Shown here: positions 56,557-64,000 of the stretch, piece by piece
Layout: every line of letters begins with the position of its first letter
Position numbering within the stretch: position 1 is the first letter of the stretch
Assembly (NCBI GenBank): GCA_036346205.1
Contig: JARFJB010001911.1
Coordinates: forward strand, 2,122,501 to 2,186,500
Length of the DNA stretch: 64,000 bases
From: Vesta saturnalis
Lineage: Eukaryota; Arthropoda; Insecta; Coleoptera; Lampyridae
Reading direction: 5' to 3'
Made by a program: the position numbers and the translations under genes
The notes under the pieces: model-generated
Seen by the model: the letters and a program-made list of their open reading frames with translations, nothing else
Told to the model about the DNA's origin: nothing
Databases searched by the model: none

Positions 56557-56922
56557 TTGTCAGTCAGTGTGGTATACTATAAAAAAGGTTCTGGATTAAT
56601 TAACACCTTAATAAATAAATTACCCGTGGAGTTACATATACCTGGGTACAGATATTGCGGTCCGGGTAGCCGTTTACGAGAACGATTAGCTCGCGTTGAC
56701 AAAGATATTAACGAACTGGACGAATCGTGTAAAGAACACGATATTGCATACTCGCAGTCAAACGATCTAAGGCATCGCCACATAGCTGATACGGCTTTGC
56801 AACAAAAAGCTTGGAACAGATTTCGTTCCTCAAACGCTACCTTTGGAGAAAGAGCAGCTGCATTAACCATAGCCGGTATAATGAAAGAAAAAAGAACAAT
56901 GGGAATGGGAAGCAAATCATGA
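56557..56922 (+). CDS. Polinton phospholipase A2-like protein
   Basis: The frame of 121 codons holds HIPGYRYCGPGSRL (the Ca2+-binding Y-C-G-P-G loop) and ELDESCKEHDIAYSQ (the catalytic His-Asp and following Tyr), the same arrangement as in parvovirus VP1 and adintovirus PLA2 domains, which open endosomal membranes. The start position is TTG, not ATG, and no better ATG lies upstream. After the TGA at 56920-56922, basic sequence (ARRRVGSKLRSSLKS) stays open in the same frame to about 57028. In relatives this lies in a longer protein, so the stop is probably premature. Active-site residues are intact. Confidence 0.75.
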   Translation: MSVSVVYYKKGSGLINTLINKLPVELHIPGYRYCGPGSRLRERLARVDKDINELDESCKEHDIAYSQSNDLRHRHIADTALQQKAWNRFRSSNATFGERAAALTIAGIMKEKRTMGMGSKS

Positions 56923-57462
56923 CGTAGGAAGCGTTCTCACAGAAGCAGACCAATTTCATTCAACAAAGCAGTGCTTCTAGCGCGACGTCGTGTTGGTAGT
57001 AAACTTCGGTCATCGTTAAAATCTACGGTATAATAAGCCTTAAACGTTTTAAAACATACAAAAATCTTGACGCCCAAGAGAATAATATTACCAATACCAA
57101 ATTCATACCTCTTATTCCCCTATTTGCAGCATATATTACATAACATACCTCTCTTAAACAAAATATTGCTAATTACAAAATAAATATATCTGAAACATAT
57201 CTAGTTATTTCTTTATTTTTTTTTTCGCTTACTACTACATTGCACCAAGTTCCAATTATAGAACAATAAATAATATAAACAGTGATTTAAATGGATTGGA
57301 TAACTATACTGTAACTCTGGGCTGTATGCGTAGTGCATGCAGAACCATTTCCCATATAAGCCTACAATATTATTTTAAGATATTATTACTTTAAGGTATT
57401 AATTAGGGTGATAATACATATGTATATTATTATGGGAATAAAAACGTATTATTATTATTATT

Positions 57463-57655
57463 ATTAGGAGCTTTAGGTTCTTTTGGTGGAGGTGCAGCTA
57501 CAGGTACAAAAGCGGTTACTGACGCAAAAACTGCGTCAAAAACGTTAGAAGAAACCAAACGACACAATCAAGCAATGGAAGCAGCTACCTTAGGAAAATG
57601 CTTATATGTAAAACCATATAAGCGAGGTTTAGACCTATATCTACAACCGTATTAA
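57463..57655 (+). pseudogene. Glycine-rich minor capsid (pVI-like) protein, C-terminal part
   Basis: LGALGSFGGGAATGTKAV is an amphipathic/hydrophobic Gly-Ala segment. ETKRHNQAMEAATLGKCLYVKPYK and the end LYLQPY follow, before a TAA at 57653-57655. In related elements this C-terminal part is preceded by a basic region and sits just before the protease gene, matching this order, and the product resembles membrane-lytic minor capsid proteins. The N-terminal half is interrupted: about 270 bp of AT-rich non-coding sequence (57185-57460) lies between it and basic remnants behind the PLA2 gene. Confidence 0.65.
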
Positions 57656-57657
57656 AA

Positions 57658-58032
57658 AAACTCCCACTGAAGCTACCACGTCACGCCTCAAGCAACGTTG
57701 AGCTATCAAAATTTGTTGAGAAATTAAAAATCTATTTTAGAGGGATATACATGCGAGATAAATTACCTACACGAATCCATTCGAATGAATGTGGTATTGT
57801 GAATCTGGATGATCAAAATACTAGGGGAACCGCTTACATCATCAAGCGTAATGGACATATTACATATTTTGATAGCATGGGACATCTTAAACCACCATTA
57901 GAATTTATTCATTATTTTAAAACTGATGGTAGCAGAAACACGATTGACTATAACTATACCAAGGTTCAAAACTTCAATACATACAATTGCGGTCATTTAG
58001 TCTTACGATTTTTATATGACCGTTCGTTTTGA
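57658..58032 (+). pseudogene. Adenain-like cysteine protease, catalytic His missing
   Basis: The frame is open from 57658 (LPRHASSNVELSKFVEKL, no ATG until 57751) to the TGA at 58030-58032. It has IYFRGIYMRDKLP, NECGIVNLD, then RGTAYIIKRNG, YFDSMGHLKPPLE (catalytic Asp position), and VQNFNTYNCGHLVLRFL with the oxyanion Gln and nucleophile Cys. In adenain-type proteases the catalytic His lies in a T-H-W segment just before this beta strand. Here RGT is followed directly by AYI, consistent with loss of three codons. The enzyme would cleave capsid precursors during maturation. Without the His it should be inactive even though the frame is open. Confidence 0.8.
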
Positions 58033-58058
58033 TTCTCGGCAGTGGTTGCTTGATCGTG

Positions 58059-58715
58059 ATGTCGTACACATTTAAATTTACCGATGCAAGCAGTATTTTG
58101 CAAGCCAACTTTAACCCACCGATTTATCTTGATAATGACTCGGAATATGTAATGGGGTTAAATAGTTTTGAATCTTTCAATACTGTACAAAACGTTACTT
58201 CCAAGAATAACCAACTGATATTTGAAGGAACTAGAATTACAATACCCCCAGGATCATACGAAATTGCGGAAGTGAATAAACATATAAATGATACAGTGAA
58301 GGGTTCGAATAAATTTTTTAATTTACCGGCGAATAATAACACTATGAAAGCAATTATGAAAGCAACACATGATATTAACTTTAATGTAGAAAATTCTATA
58401 GGACTTACGCTGGGATTTAATAAAAAAGTTTACAAAGGTCATGAAATTCCTATTATCATTATTAAGATTAATTCGTTAATTATCGAATGCAATATAACAA
58501 GTGGAAGTTTTAAAAATGGGGAGGGGTCACATATTATTCTTCAATTTTTTCCCAGTGTACCAGCGGGATACAAAATAATTGAATCTACATGTCATGTCAT
58601 CTATTTACCTATAAATACATTTCACATTTCAACCATAACACTTAAAATAGTAGACCAAGACGGAGACCTCGTCAATTTCAACGGTGAAGGATTACATCTG
58701 AAGAAAAGATGGTGA
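58059..58715 (+). CDS. Polinton jelly-roll capsid candidate (penton-like), intact
   Basis: The ATG at 58059 (MSYTFKFTDASSIL) begins an undamaged 218-aa frame; ten upstream codons in the same frame belong to the overlap with the preceding protease. Repeated short beta-strand patterns (NPPIYLDNDSEYVMGLNSF, RITIPPGSYEIAEVNKHI, STCHVIYLPIN) fit a single-jelly-roll capsid protein and the position between protease and major capsid gene in related elements. Assignment as the penton-like vertex protein is by position and size, not by structure. An overlapping small ORF starts seven bases before its end. Confidence 0.65.
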   Translation: MSYTFKFTDASSILQANFNPPIYLDNDSEYVMGLNSFESFNTVQNVTSKNNQLIFEGTRITIPPGSYEIAEVNKHINDTVKGSNKFFNLPANNNTMKAIMKATHDINFNVENSIGLTLGFNKKVYKGHEIPIIIIKINSLIIECNITSGSFKNGEGSHIILQFFPSVPAGYKIIESTCHVIYLPINTFHISTITLKIVDQDGDLVNFNGEGLHLKKRW

Positions 58716-58870
58716 CGCGGTATAACACATGTGCGTGTAACCACAACAAGGTGAACTATAAAAGATCGAAGTGTGGAAATGCGAAAGTCAGTAAGCGGTC
58801 AACTCTCAAAGCATTGACAGCGCAGAATAGAGCATACTTGCAAAGTCTTGGTTTTATAGTAATACAATAA
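58709..58870 (+). CDS. Small basic Cys-containing ORF (53 aa)
   Basis: The ATG at 58709 overlaps the TGA (58713-58715) of the preceding gene, and the frame runs to TAA at 58868-58870. The product is strongly basic with three Cys (CACNHNKVNYKRSKCG) and a helical end, LKALTAQNRAYLQSLGF. The overlap suggests translational coupling or reinitiation in a compact genome. Homologues of the tail seem to occur before the major capsid gene in related elements, but I cannot name it. Confidence 0.5.
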   Translation: MVTRYNTCACNHNKVNYKRSKCGNAKVSKRSTLKALTAQNRAYLQSLGFIVIQ

Positions 58871-59405
58871 GTATATTCAACGTAAACGAAAAAGCTGTTG
58901 TTGATAATGCCACAGTAAATTCCGAACTCCACACCCATCAACCATATACTACGAGATTTGGAAACAATGATGAAATCAGAATACTCATTCAGGAAGACAT
59001 GTGCACTTTACCATCAGAAAGTTATGTCTACGTAGAGGGAAGATTGCTGAGGGAGGATGGTGCAGTCTCTAACATCGCGCAGTTTGTTAATAATGGCATT
59101 CCACTTTTATTCAGTGAAATTAGATGTGAAATGAATACAATAGTGGTAGACTCCGTGACGAAGGTTGGATTAACGTCTACAATGAATGGATTGGTATCAT
59201 TGACACCCAAGGACTTCGCTCGTCATGAAAACGTAGGTTGGTTTCCTACCTCAAATAGCATACTAACAAATGCGTTAAGGTATTTTAATGTTTGTGTCCA
59301 GTAATATTGATACCGATGCGGTAATTTCAACTCTTTCAGATGAAGCATTAAAAGTTAACATAGATAAAATATATTGGAAAGTTTCGCACATCATTCTATC
59401 ATTAT
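58860..59405 (+). pseudogene. Polinton major capsid protein, internally deleted
   Basis: The open part encodes HTHQPYTTRFGNNDEIRILI, TLPSESYVYVEGRLL, the conserved NNGIPLLFSEIRCEM and KVGLTSTMNGLVSLT, all typical of the N-terminal jelly roll of the Polinton double-jelly-roll major capsid protein. It then jumps at about 59255-59290 to residues normally found much further on (IDTDAVIS, then IDKIYWKVSHI in another frame, 59308-59390). The whole second jelly roll and the C-terminus are missing; the normal protein is several hundred residues longer. The capsid cannot be built from this copy. Confidence 0.75.
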
Positions 59406-59560
59406 AAATCATTGTAAATCATTATGTCACTGGGCTCTGTCTAATGTATACCATCTGCACGGTACTTATGTAATGCATTAAAGCTTGTACACTTTTTTAA
59501 ATAAAAATTGTAAATATATATTTTTTGTTTATTTCTTTTATATATTACACAATATGAGTA

Positions 59561-59567
<7 letters not shown>

Positions 59568-59634
<67 letters not shown>
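59568..59634. repeat. (TA)n microsatellite
   Basis: About 33 TA units, directly after the capsid remnant. Confidence 0.98.
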
Positions 59635-59636
<2 letters not shown>

Positions 59637-59724
59637 CCTCGATAATGAATTATGGCATAATAATAGTATGTATTCCACTAAAAAGTTACTACATTAAGTA
59701 GCCGACCTGGAATGGTGTATCGAT

Positions 59725-59728
59725 ATTA

Positions 59729-59772
<44 letters not shown>
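59725..59772. repeat. (TA)n microsatellite
   Basis: Interrupted TATTATATA start followed by a pure TA run. Confidence 0.95.
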
Positions 59773-59775
<3 letters not shown>

Positions 59776-59889
59776 CATGTATGGTTATACATGTTCATAG
59801 CTTCATTATGGAGATAATATATACACTCCTAAAACTAACAAGCATCAGTACCCAAACTATTAGCTACTAACTAGATTATACAAATTCAT

Positions 59890-62661
59890 TTACCTAGCAA
59901 CCTCTAGTAGACCACTCAAAGAATCGACATTCTCCAATTCCAGAATTCTCCAATGCCCCCACGCCAATGTTGTACACGTACCACGCAATCATCATCATCA
60001 TCATCATCATGCAAAGTTGATCTAAACACGAACATTTTACACATTACTGCTTTATCAGATGCCTCCACAACAGATTTGTAGTCTACCTCCGTCAGCACTT
60101 TTTGAATAACGATTTTCTTAAGACCTTCCGCTTTCTTAACCACTTGATCATCAGCAAGCTTTAGACAATACGATTTTGATTCTGCTCCATAAAAATATTG
60201 AATAGCTTTCCCTGCATACTCATCTTTCATTCTTCCGACGACGGATGTATTCGTTGCAATACCATGCAGACCGTTTTGATAGTTGGATGTCATATTCATC
60301 AACATTATTCTGCGTATGGGCATACACATCATCAGTTGTTATCTCGACAATTAAAGGATCTGTGTCTGTATAGACCAACGTCACATTATTACCGTAATTA
60401 CTGCGCAGGATATCGTAAAAAATCGATACATTATAATTTTGGAAAGATCTAAAATACTAAATCCAACATATACGGGTTTATCATAAGTAACGACCTGTTT
60501 GGACAATTCCAATGCAAATCATTTATCAGTAAATTGAATAAAATTCTTAAATTGCGGTTTTGCGACGTACCGTTCTAGACCCCAAGAGACGCCCGTTATT
60601 TTCCCAATGTGTTAATTACGATATTACTCTTCTTTTGTCGACACTCTCCATTGTTTTACCAAATACACCATTGTTCATGCATTTAAAGAAATCCTTTTCG
60701 AATTTGTTCTTGGCTTGATTTCGAAGAGTTGTATTAAGGTCTATCTATAGTACTAGCCAAGGACTTTGACGAAACAGTAAAACTCTATGAATATGAGTAA
60801 CAATTAACCCATGCTATATACATTGTTTTAAATATCGGCAATGTATAACATAGTTGGTCTTATCACATAAATGAGGAATTAATTTTTCTCCTTAGAGCAC
60901 ATTCCACAGTGCGCAGATCATTTCGGGACAAAAAGGATAATCATTGTGTTCATCATGCAGGTGATGCGGATAGTGTAGTTCTGCCTCGAGCACATACCCA
61001 ATATCAGCATTATCATTAATCTTCAGTACATCAGTACATCCAGGTATCGTAACATACTGCGCTGGTTCTAATCCATACATGTCTATACATGGCCTCCTAA
61101 AGTTTTCGAACACGTCAGCCAACAGCAACACGTCTGATTTTATTACACTTAAAGTGATCCCACACCAGTAGGACGCGACAGTATTCTTCATTGGATATAT
61201 TTTCATCGCGCATTTTATCGTAGAATTTGTCGTAGGAAGGTACTGTGACATCATCTAATTTACTAAAATTGTCCACGTACGCGTCGGGGAAATTACCTTT
61301 CTTTCTAACTAGATTAAAGTCATTATCATCAACAAAATATTTCCTTACCTCTCTACATTGATCATCTGATAAATTATGAGATAGAGTATCTAAGGATGCC
61401 GCCATGAACCTACAACTATCGACGAATCGCAAATTTATGTACTTCTTTTCGTATAGCCGCGACCATTAATGAATTCGTCTACATAAATGTGCTGGCCGAA
61501 CGTTATATATTTCTCACTATTAACAGGGAGTACGGTAATTTTTTCAGTTTCACTCGCTAACTGTTTGATGAACAGGTGGACATCATAACCACTCAGATTA
61601 TGGAACAAAACTGGTATAAATGTAGGTAATTGCAATTTGAATGTGCCTCACTACGATATTTACCAGTGACATGGCAGTGATTTCGTACTTTGGAATTTGT
61701 AAGATCATCCGTAAAAAGCTTGTCGCATATATAACAATTACGAATTTGCTCTGGTATCACCAGTTGTTCATTAGTTGGTGGTAACATTGGAACAACAGTT
61801 TTCAAATGCTCGTTAGTCATTATGTATCCGTTTCACATCACTCCCGAGTCGTGTAATAAAAAATTTCAGCGGAATCCGCCCCCTATAAAGTTCTAATTTG
61901 GACCAAGCATCGTTTACACCGCGCTTAACATAATAACTGAATGAGTATGGTTCATGTTTAAACATTTTTATCGTGAATGGTTGTTCGGGATAGGGTTCAG
62001 CCGTATTTACCGGTACTAATAGCGCTTCAAAATCTGCATATATTACGAACGGTAGAAACATCTGTTTTTGATAGTAATGAACCGCAAGTATATTTTCCGC
62101 ATAGAACTCCTCGGTTCTGTCTTTTCTTTGCATCACGCCAGATAATTTAGTGTATATGAAATTACAGTCATGAGACACGTATCAAGTTAATTGCTCTTGC
62201 GTTCTAAAGTAATGAATACTTGAATATTTTGCCCCATTACGTCGACTTATTTGGTTGCTAAGTAAACGAGAAACATTTTTTATCCATATGTAATGCTGAT
62301 TATCCGTTTGGTTACTGACTAATAGCAAGAAATTAACATGAATAGGTTGTTTAGATCTTGTATAGTAGAGAGGACCCACTGCCTCAGGAATACGATGACC
62401 ATCACGATACGTATCCTCCAGTCCATAAACATTAATGGAGATATTGACGGAATCAAACGTTGAGATGTTAGTCAGCGTAACAGGAAATTCTACACCGTTC
62501 CAGTTAAATAACGTCCTGAAATCAGGGTAAGAAGTCGTCCGTTGTGGTAACCCCGTCGGTGTCACTAACGCTGATACAATAGCCCACGAAAAGTAGCAAT
62601 AATCAATATTCTTCACATTCACTATGACATGTTTATGGGAAATTTCAGGCGGGACATTCAT
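59890..62661 (-). pseudogene. Polinton protein-primed DNA polymerase B, broken
   Basis: Read on the minus strand, blocks in order are: N-terminal NVPPEISHKHVIVNVKN and HYIWIKNVSRLLSNQ (62661-62182); exonuclease LPFVIYADFEALL (about 62045); the Cys/His insert (CYICDKLF...HCHVTGKYRSEAHSNC, 61730-61640); LSGYDVHLFIKQL (about 61590); and RFVDSCRFMAASLDTLSHNLSDDQC (61430-61350). Next come DVLLLADVFENFRRPC (about 61110), MNNGVFGKTMES (about 60670), VYTDTDPLIV (palm motif C, about 60380), KDEYAGK, and TLAWGHWRIL at the end (about 59950; TAA at 59890). About 120 residues, including palm motif A, are deleted near 61030. Multiple frameshifts and stops occur. It would replicate the element from a terminal protein. 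Confidence 0.88.
59987..60010. repeat. (ATC)n repeat inside the polymerase gene
   Basis: Seven to eight ATC units, read as Asp codons on the minus strand, separate KMFVFRSTL from the terminal TLAWGHWRIL block, which continues in a different frame. Confidence 0.9.
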
Positions 62662-62775
62662 TTAGGATGAACCCGTAGTGGGAGAAAATTTCAACATGTT
62701 TATCTCTATATATACGAAATTCATCAGCGACCACCCTACGAAACAACATATATTAATAATGTACTACCCTGCTAC

Positions 62776-63288
62776 TCATAACTCGCACTTACCAGAATCT
62801 TTATGATGAAATTCTGATTGCTTAGCCTCCAAGATTTCCACTACTCTTTGAAAATACTCTTCCAACACCATCCCGACACTAAATACATCATATTTCGTTT
62901 GAAAGGACTTTAATTCGGTACTTTCTCTACTGTTCAGAAAGTACAACCCTAACAACTCAACATTACATTTCAACGAGAAGTGTTTCTGCAACTGAAATTG
63001 TATTCGTTTCAAAACATTCACTTTAACGTCACCCATAAATGAATATGATAGTCTATACGAAACAATGCGTTGTTTAAAAGCATTGCGAATCACTTCAACC
63101 CCAGTATCAACGAGTAGACACACATTTGATTTGTGCCTGTTGCTTCTAAGATGTCTTTGATAAGCATATCGAGGAACATCAATCGAACAATCAGTGCAGT
63201 ACACAATTTCAACACTTTTGCTACTTTTATTTTGTACGGGTTCGCTGCTTTGGTCTGACTTACGCTTCCGTGAGTTGTTCAAACCCAT
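62776..63288 (-). pseudogene. Upstream exon of the Polinton polymerase gene, zinc-finger region
   Basis: The minus-strand frame of 170 codons begins MGLNNSRKRK and has a C2H2-like finger, CTDCSIDVPRYAYQRHLRSNRH. KQRIVSYRLSYSF and a conserved KHFSLKCNVELLGLYFL segment follow, a layout seen N-terminal to Polinton polymerases. It ends with a consensus splice donor: the minus strand reads CTG|GTAAGT with the exon end at 62793, so codons after KDSG are probably intronic. The matching acceptor before the next block (about 62690, CCCACTACGG) lacks AG and looks mutated. Confidence 0.6.
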
Positions 63289-63713
63289 GGTCCTGGTTCT
63301 GCAAAGGAATCATCAGCATTCCTGTTTTGCGCATTATTCTTTAAGTTGTTTAACCCTGATGGTACAGGTTGTGCAATACGCTCAGCAATATGACTATGTT
63401 CCGTTCTGTTCCCATCGGAAGTACTTGGTTGCGCCACATTCCTAAATGCGGTACGGTTTTGTTGTACAGTCTGCACATCTCTGAAAGTGGGGTAGTTTGA
63501 ATACTTATCCAACACACAGTTTTTTGATGTCGCAGTAGAGAGTCTCTTTTCTTGAAACGTTTTATTGCGATCTGTAACAGAGAGAATGTATAAACAATGT
63601 ATAAATAAACGGGTAGTTACGGGTTTTGTTATAATTCCTTTTTTTAACTCTTTATTGATCTGTATTGGTTTGTAGCATTTATTACTATCATGTATTACAA
63701 CTGTTGAAAGCAA
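63279..63713 (-). other. ORF upstream of the polymerase gene, possibly with a splice acceptor
   Basis: The minus-strand frame is rich in Asn, Thr, Gln and Arg (NKTFQEKRLSTATSKN, NRTEHSHIAERIAQPVPSG). Its first 45 codons look non-coding. CTCTCTGTTACAG at about 63571-63583 (minus) is a good splice acceptor and could begin the real exon (DRNKTFQEKR). It meets the next ORF at 63279-63288 out of frame. It could be a disordered N-terminal extension of the polymerase protein or a separate small gene. Confidence 0.35.
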
Positions 63714-63714
63714 T

Positions 63715-64000
63715 CATATCCAGCGATGCGAACGAGGACGCAACGTAACATATCGCGAGGAATAGGATAATATAGGATGGATATATCAGGTTGAGGGGTA
63801 GAGTAGTATACGGGTAAGGAAACAATAACAATGATAGTCTGGATAGAGTGTTGCGGAGCACACATATTCTACCCAGCATTGTATCTCACCCTGCTATGTG
63901 CTTTGGGATAGAAGCAAGGTATTACCTCCACCTGTTTTCCAAAAACTCCGCAGCACATGTATAGCTCAATACACTCTGGGGAGAAGATACTACATTTTCC
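63715..64000. other. Right flank
   Basis: No ORF. No sequence here matches 51.0-51.7 kb in inverted orientation, so the right terminal repeat of the element is not seen and may lie outside the window. Confidence 0.4.

Noticed and set aside
56577..56915. Minus-strand ORF of 112 codons opposite the PLA2 gene
   Set aside because: Shadow frame of a recognised protein.
1..64000. CRISPR arrays, bacterial operons, Shine-Dalgarno sites
   Set aside because: Spliceosomal introns, arthropod retroelements and AT-rich non-coding DNA show a eukaryotic genome; repeats present are satellites, not spacer arrays.
63715..64000. Possible Polinton right terminal repeat
   Set aside because: No inverted match to the left side (49.5-51.7 kb) could be seen; the end may be outside the window.

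Overview
The window is AT-rich, intron-bearing DNA from an animal, almost certainly an insect. The evidence is one well-formed host gene, a stumps/Dof-type signalling adaptor with twelve short exons and 50-60 bp introns, embedded in a dense graveyard of typical arthropod transposons. Nothing in it identifies the order or species.

Layout. 0-0.6 kb: possible ends of host exons. 3.2-9 kb: an IS630/Tc1-type transposase remnant, a Tc1-like element with both ends preserved (7.0-8.2 kb) and a tRNA-derived SINE. 9-12.5 kb: no gene seen; A-rich on the + strand. 12.5-17.5 kb: a Tc1/mariner element, long (TA)n and (CA)n arrays, a foldback structure built from tRNA-like modules, and a MITE-like inverted repeat. 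18-24 kb: two BEL/Pao fragments and a Penelope-like element with an inverted terminal copy. 24.3-24.7 kb: a 10-bp satellite. 25-26 kb: another Tc1/mariner remnant. 27.5-30.5 kb: the stumps-like gene. 33.3-36.9 kb: a mariner remnant followed by a Ty3/gypsy element with a proline-tRNA-type primer-binding site. 37-42.5 kb: an unrecognised ORF, a pogo/Tigger-like remnant, a protein-primed DNA polymerase fragment and another Tc1/mariner remnant. 44.3-45.7 kb: a Tc1-like element with terminal inverted repeats of about 100 bp. 46.7-49.5 kb: a DUF7869-type gene split by a LINE. 50-51 kb: G-rich DNA, a 60-bp duplication and a 151-bp tandem repeat.

51.7-63.7 kb is the most notable region: an endogenous Polinton/Maverick (adintovirus-like) complex. 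It carries a packaging-type ATPase, a row of small overlapping ORFs, a retroviral-type integrase, a coiled-coil virion-associated protein, a second unrelated-looking ATPase remnant, a phospholipase A2-like protein, a membrane-active glycine-rich minor protein, an adenain-like protease, an intact capsid-type jelly-roll candidate, a major capsid fragment and a protein-primed family B DNA polymerase. Integrase and polymerase would copy and insert the element; ATPase, protease and capsid genes would build a particle. Most of these genes carry stops, frameshifts or deletions that remove catalytic parts, so the copy looks dead, although a few ORFs are still open. The two ATPase types, together with a different polymerase fragment at 40.8 kb, suggest that two Polinton lineages have invaded this locus.

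Family assignments come from recognising protein motifs by eye; no database search was possible.
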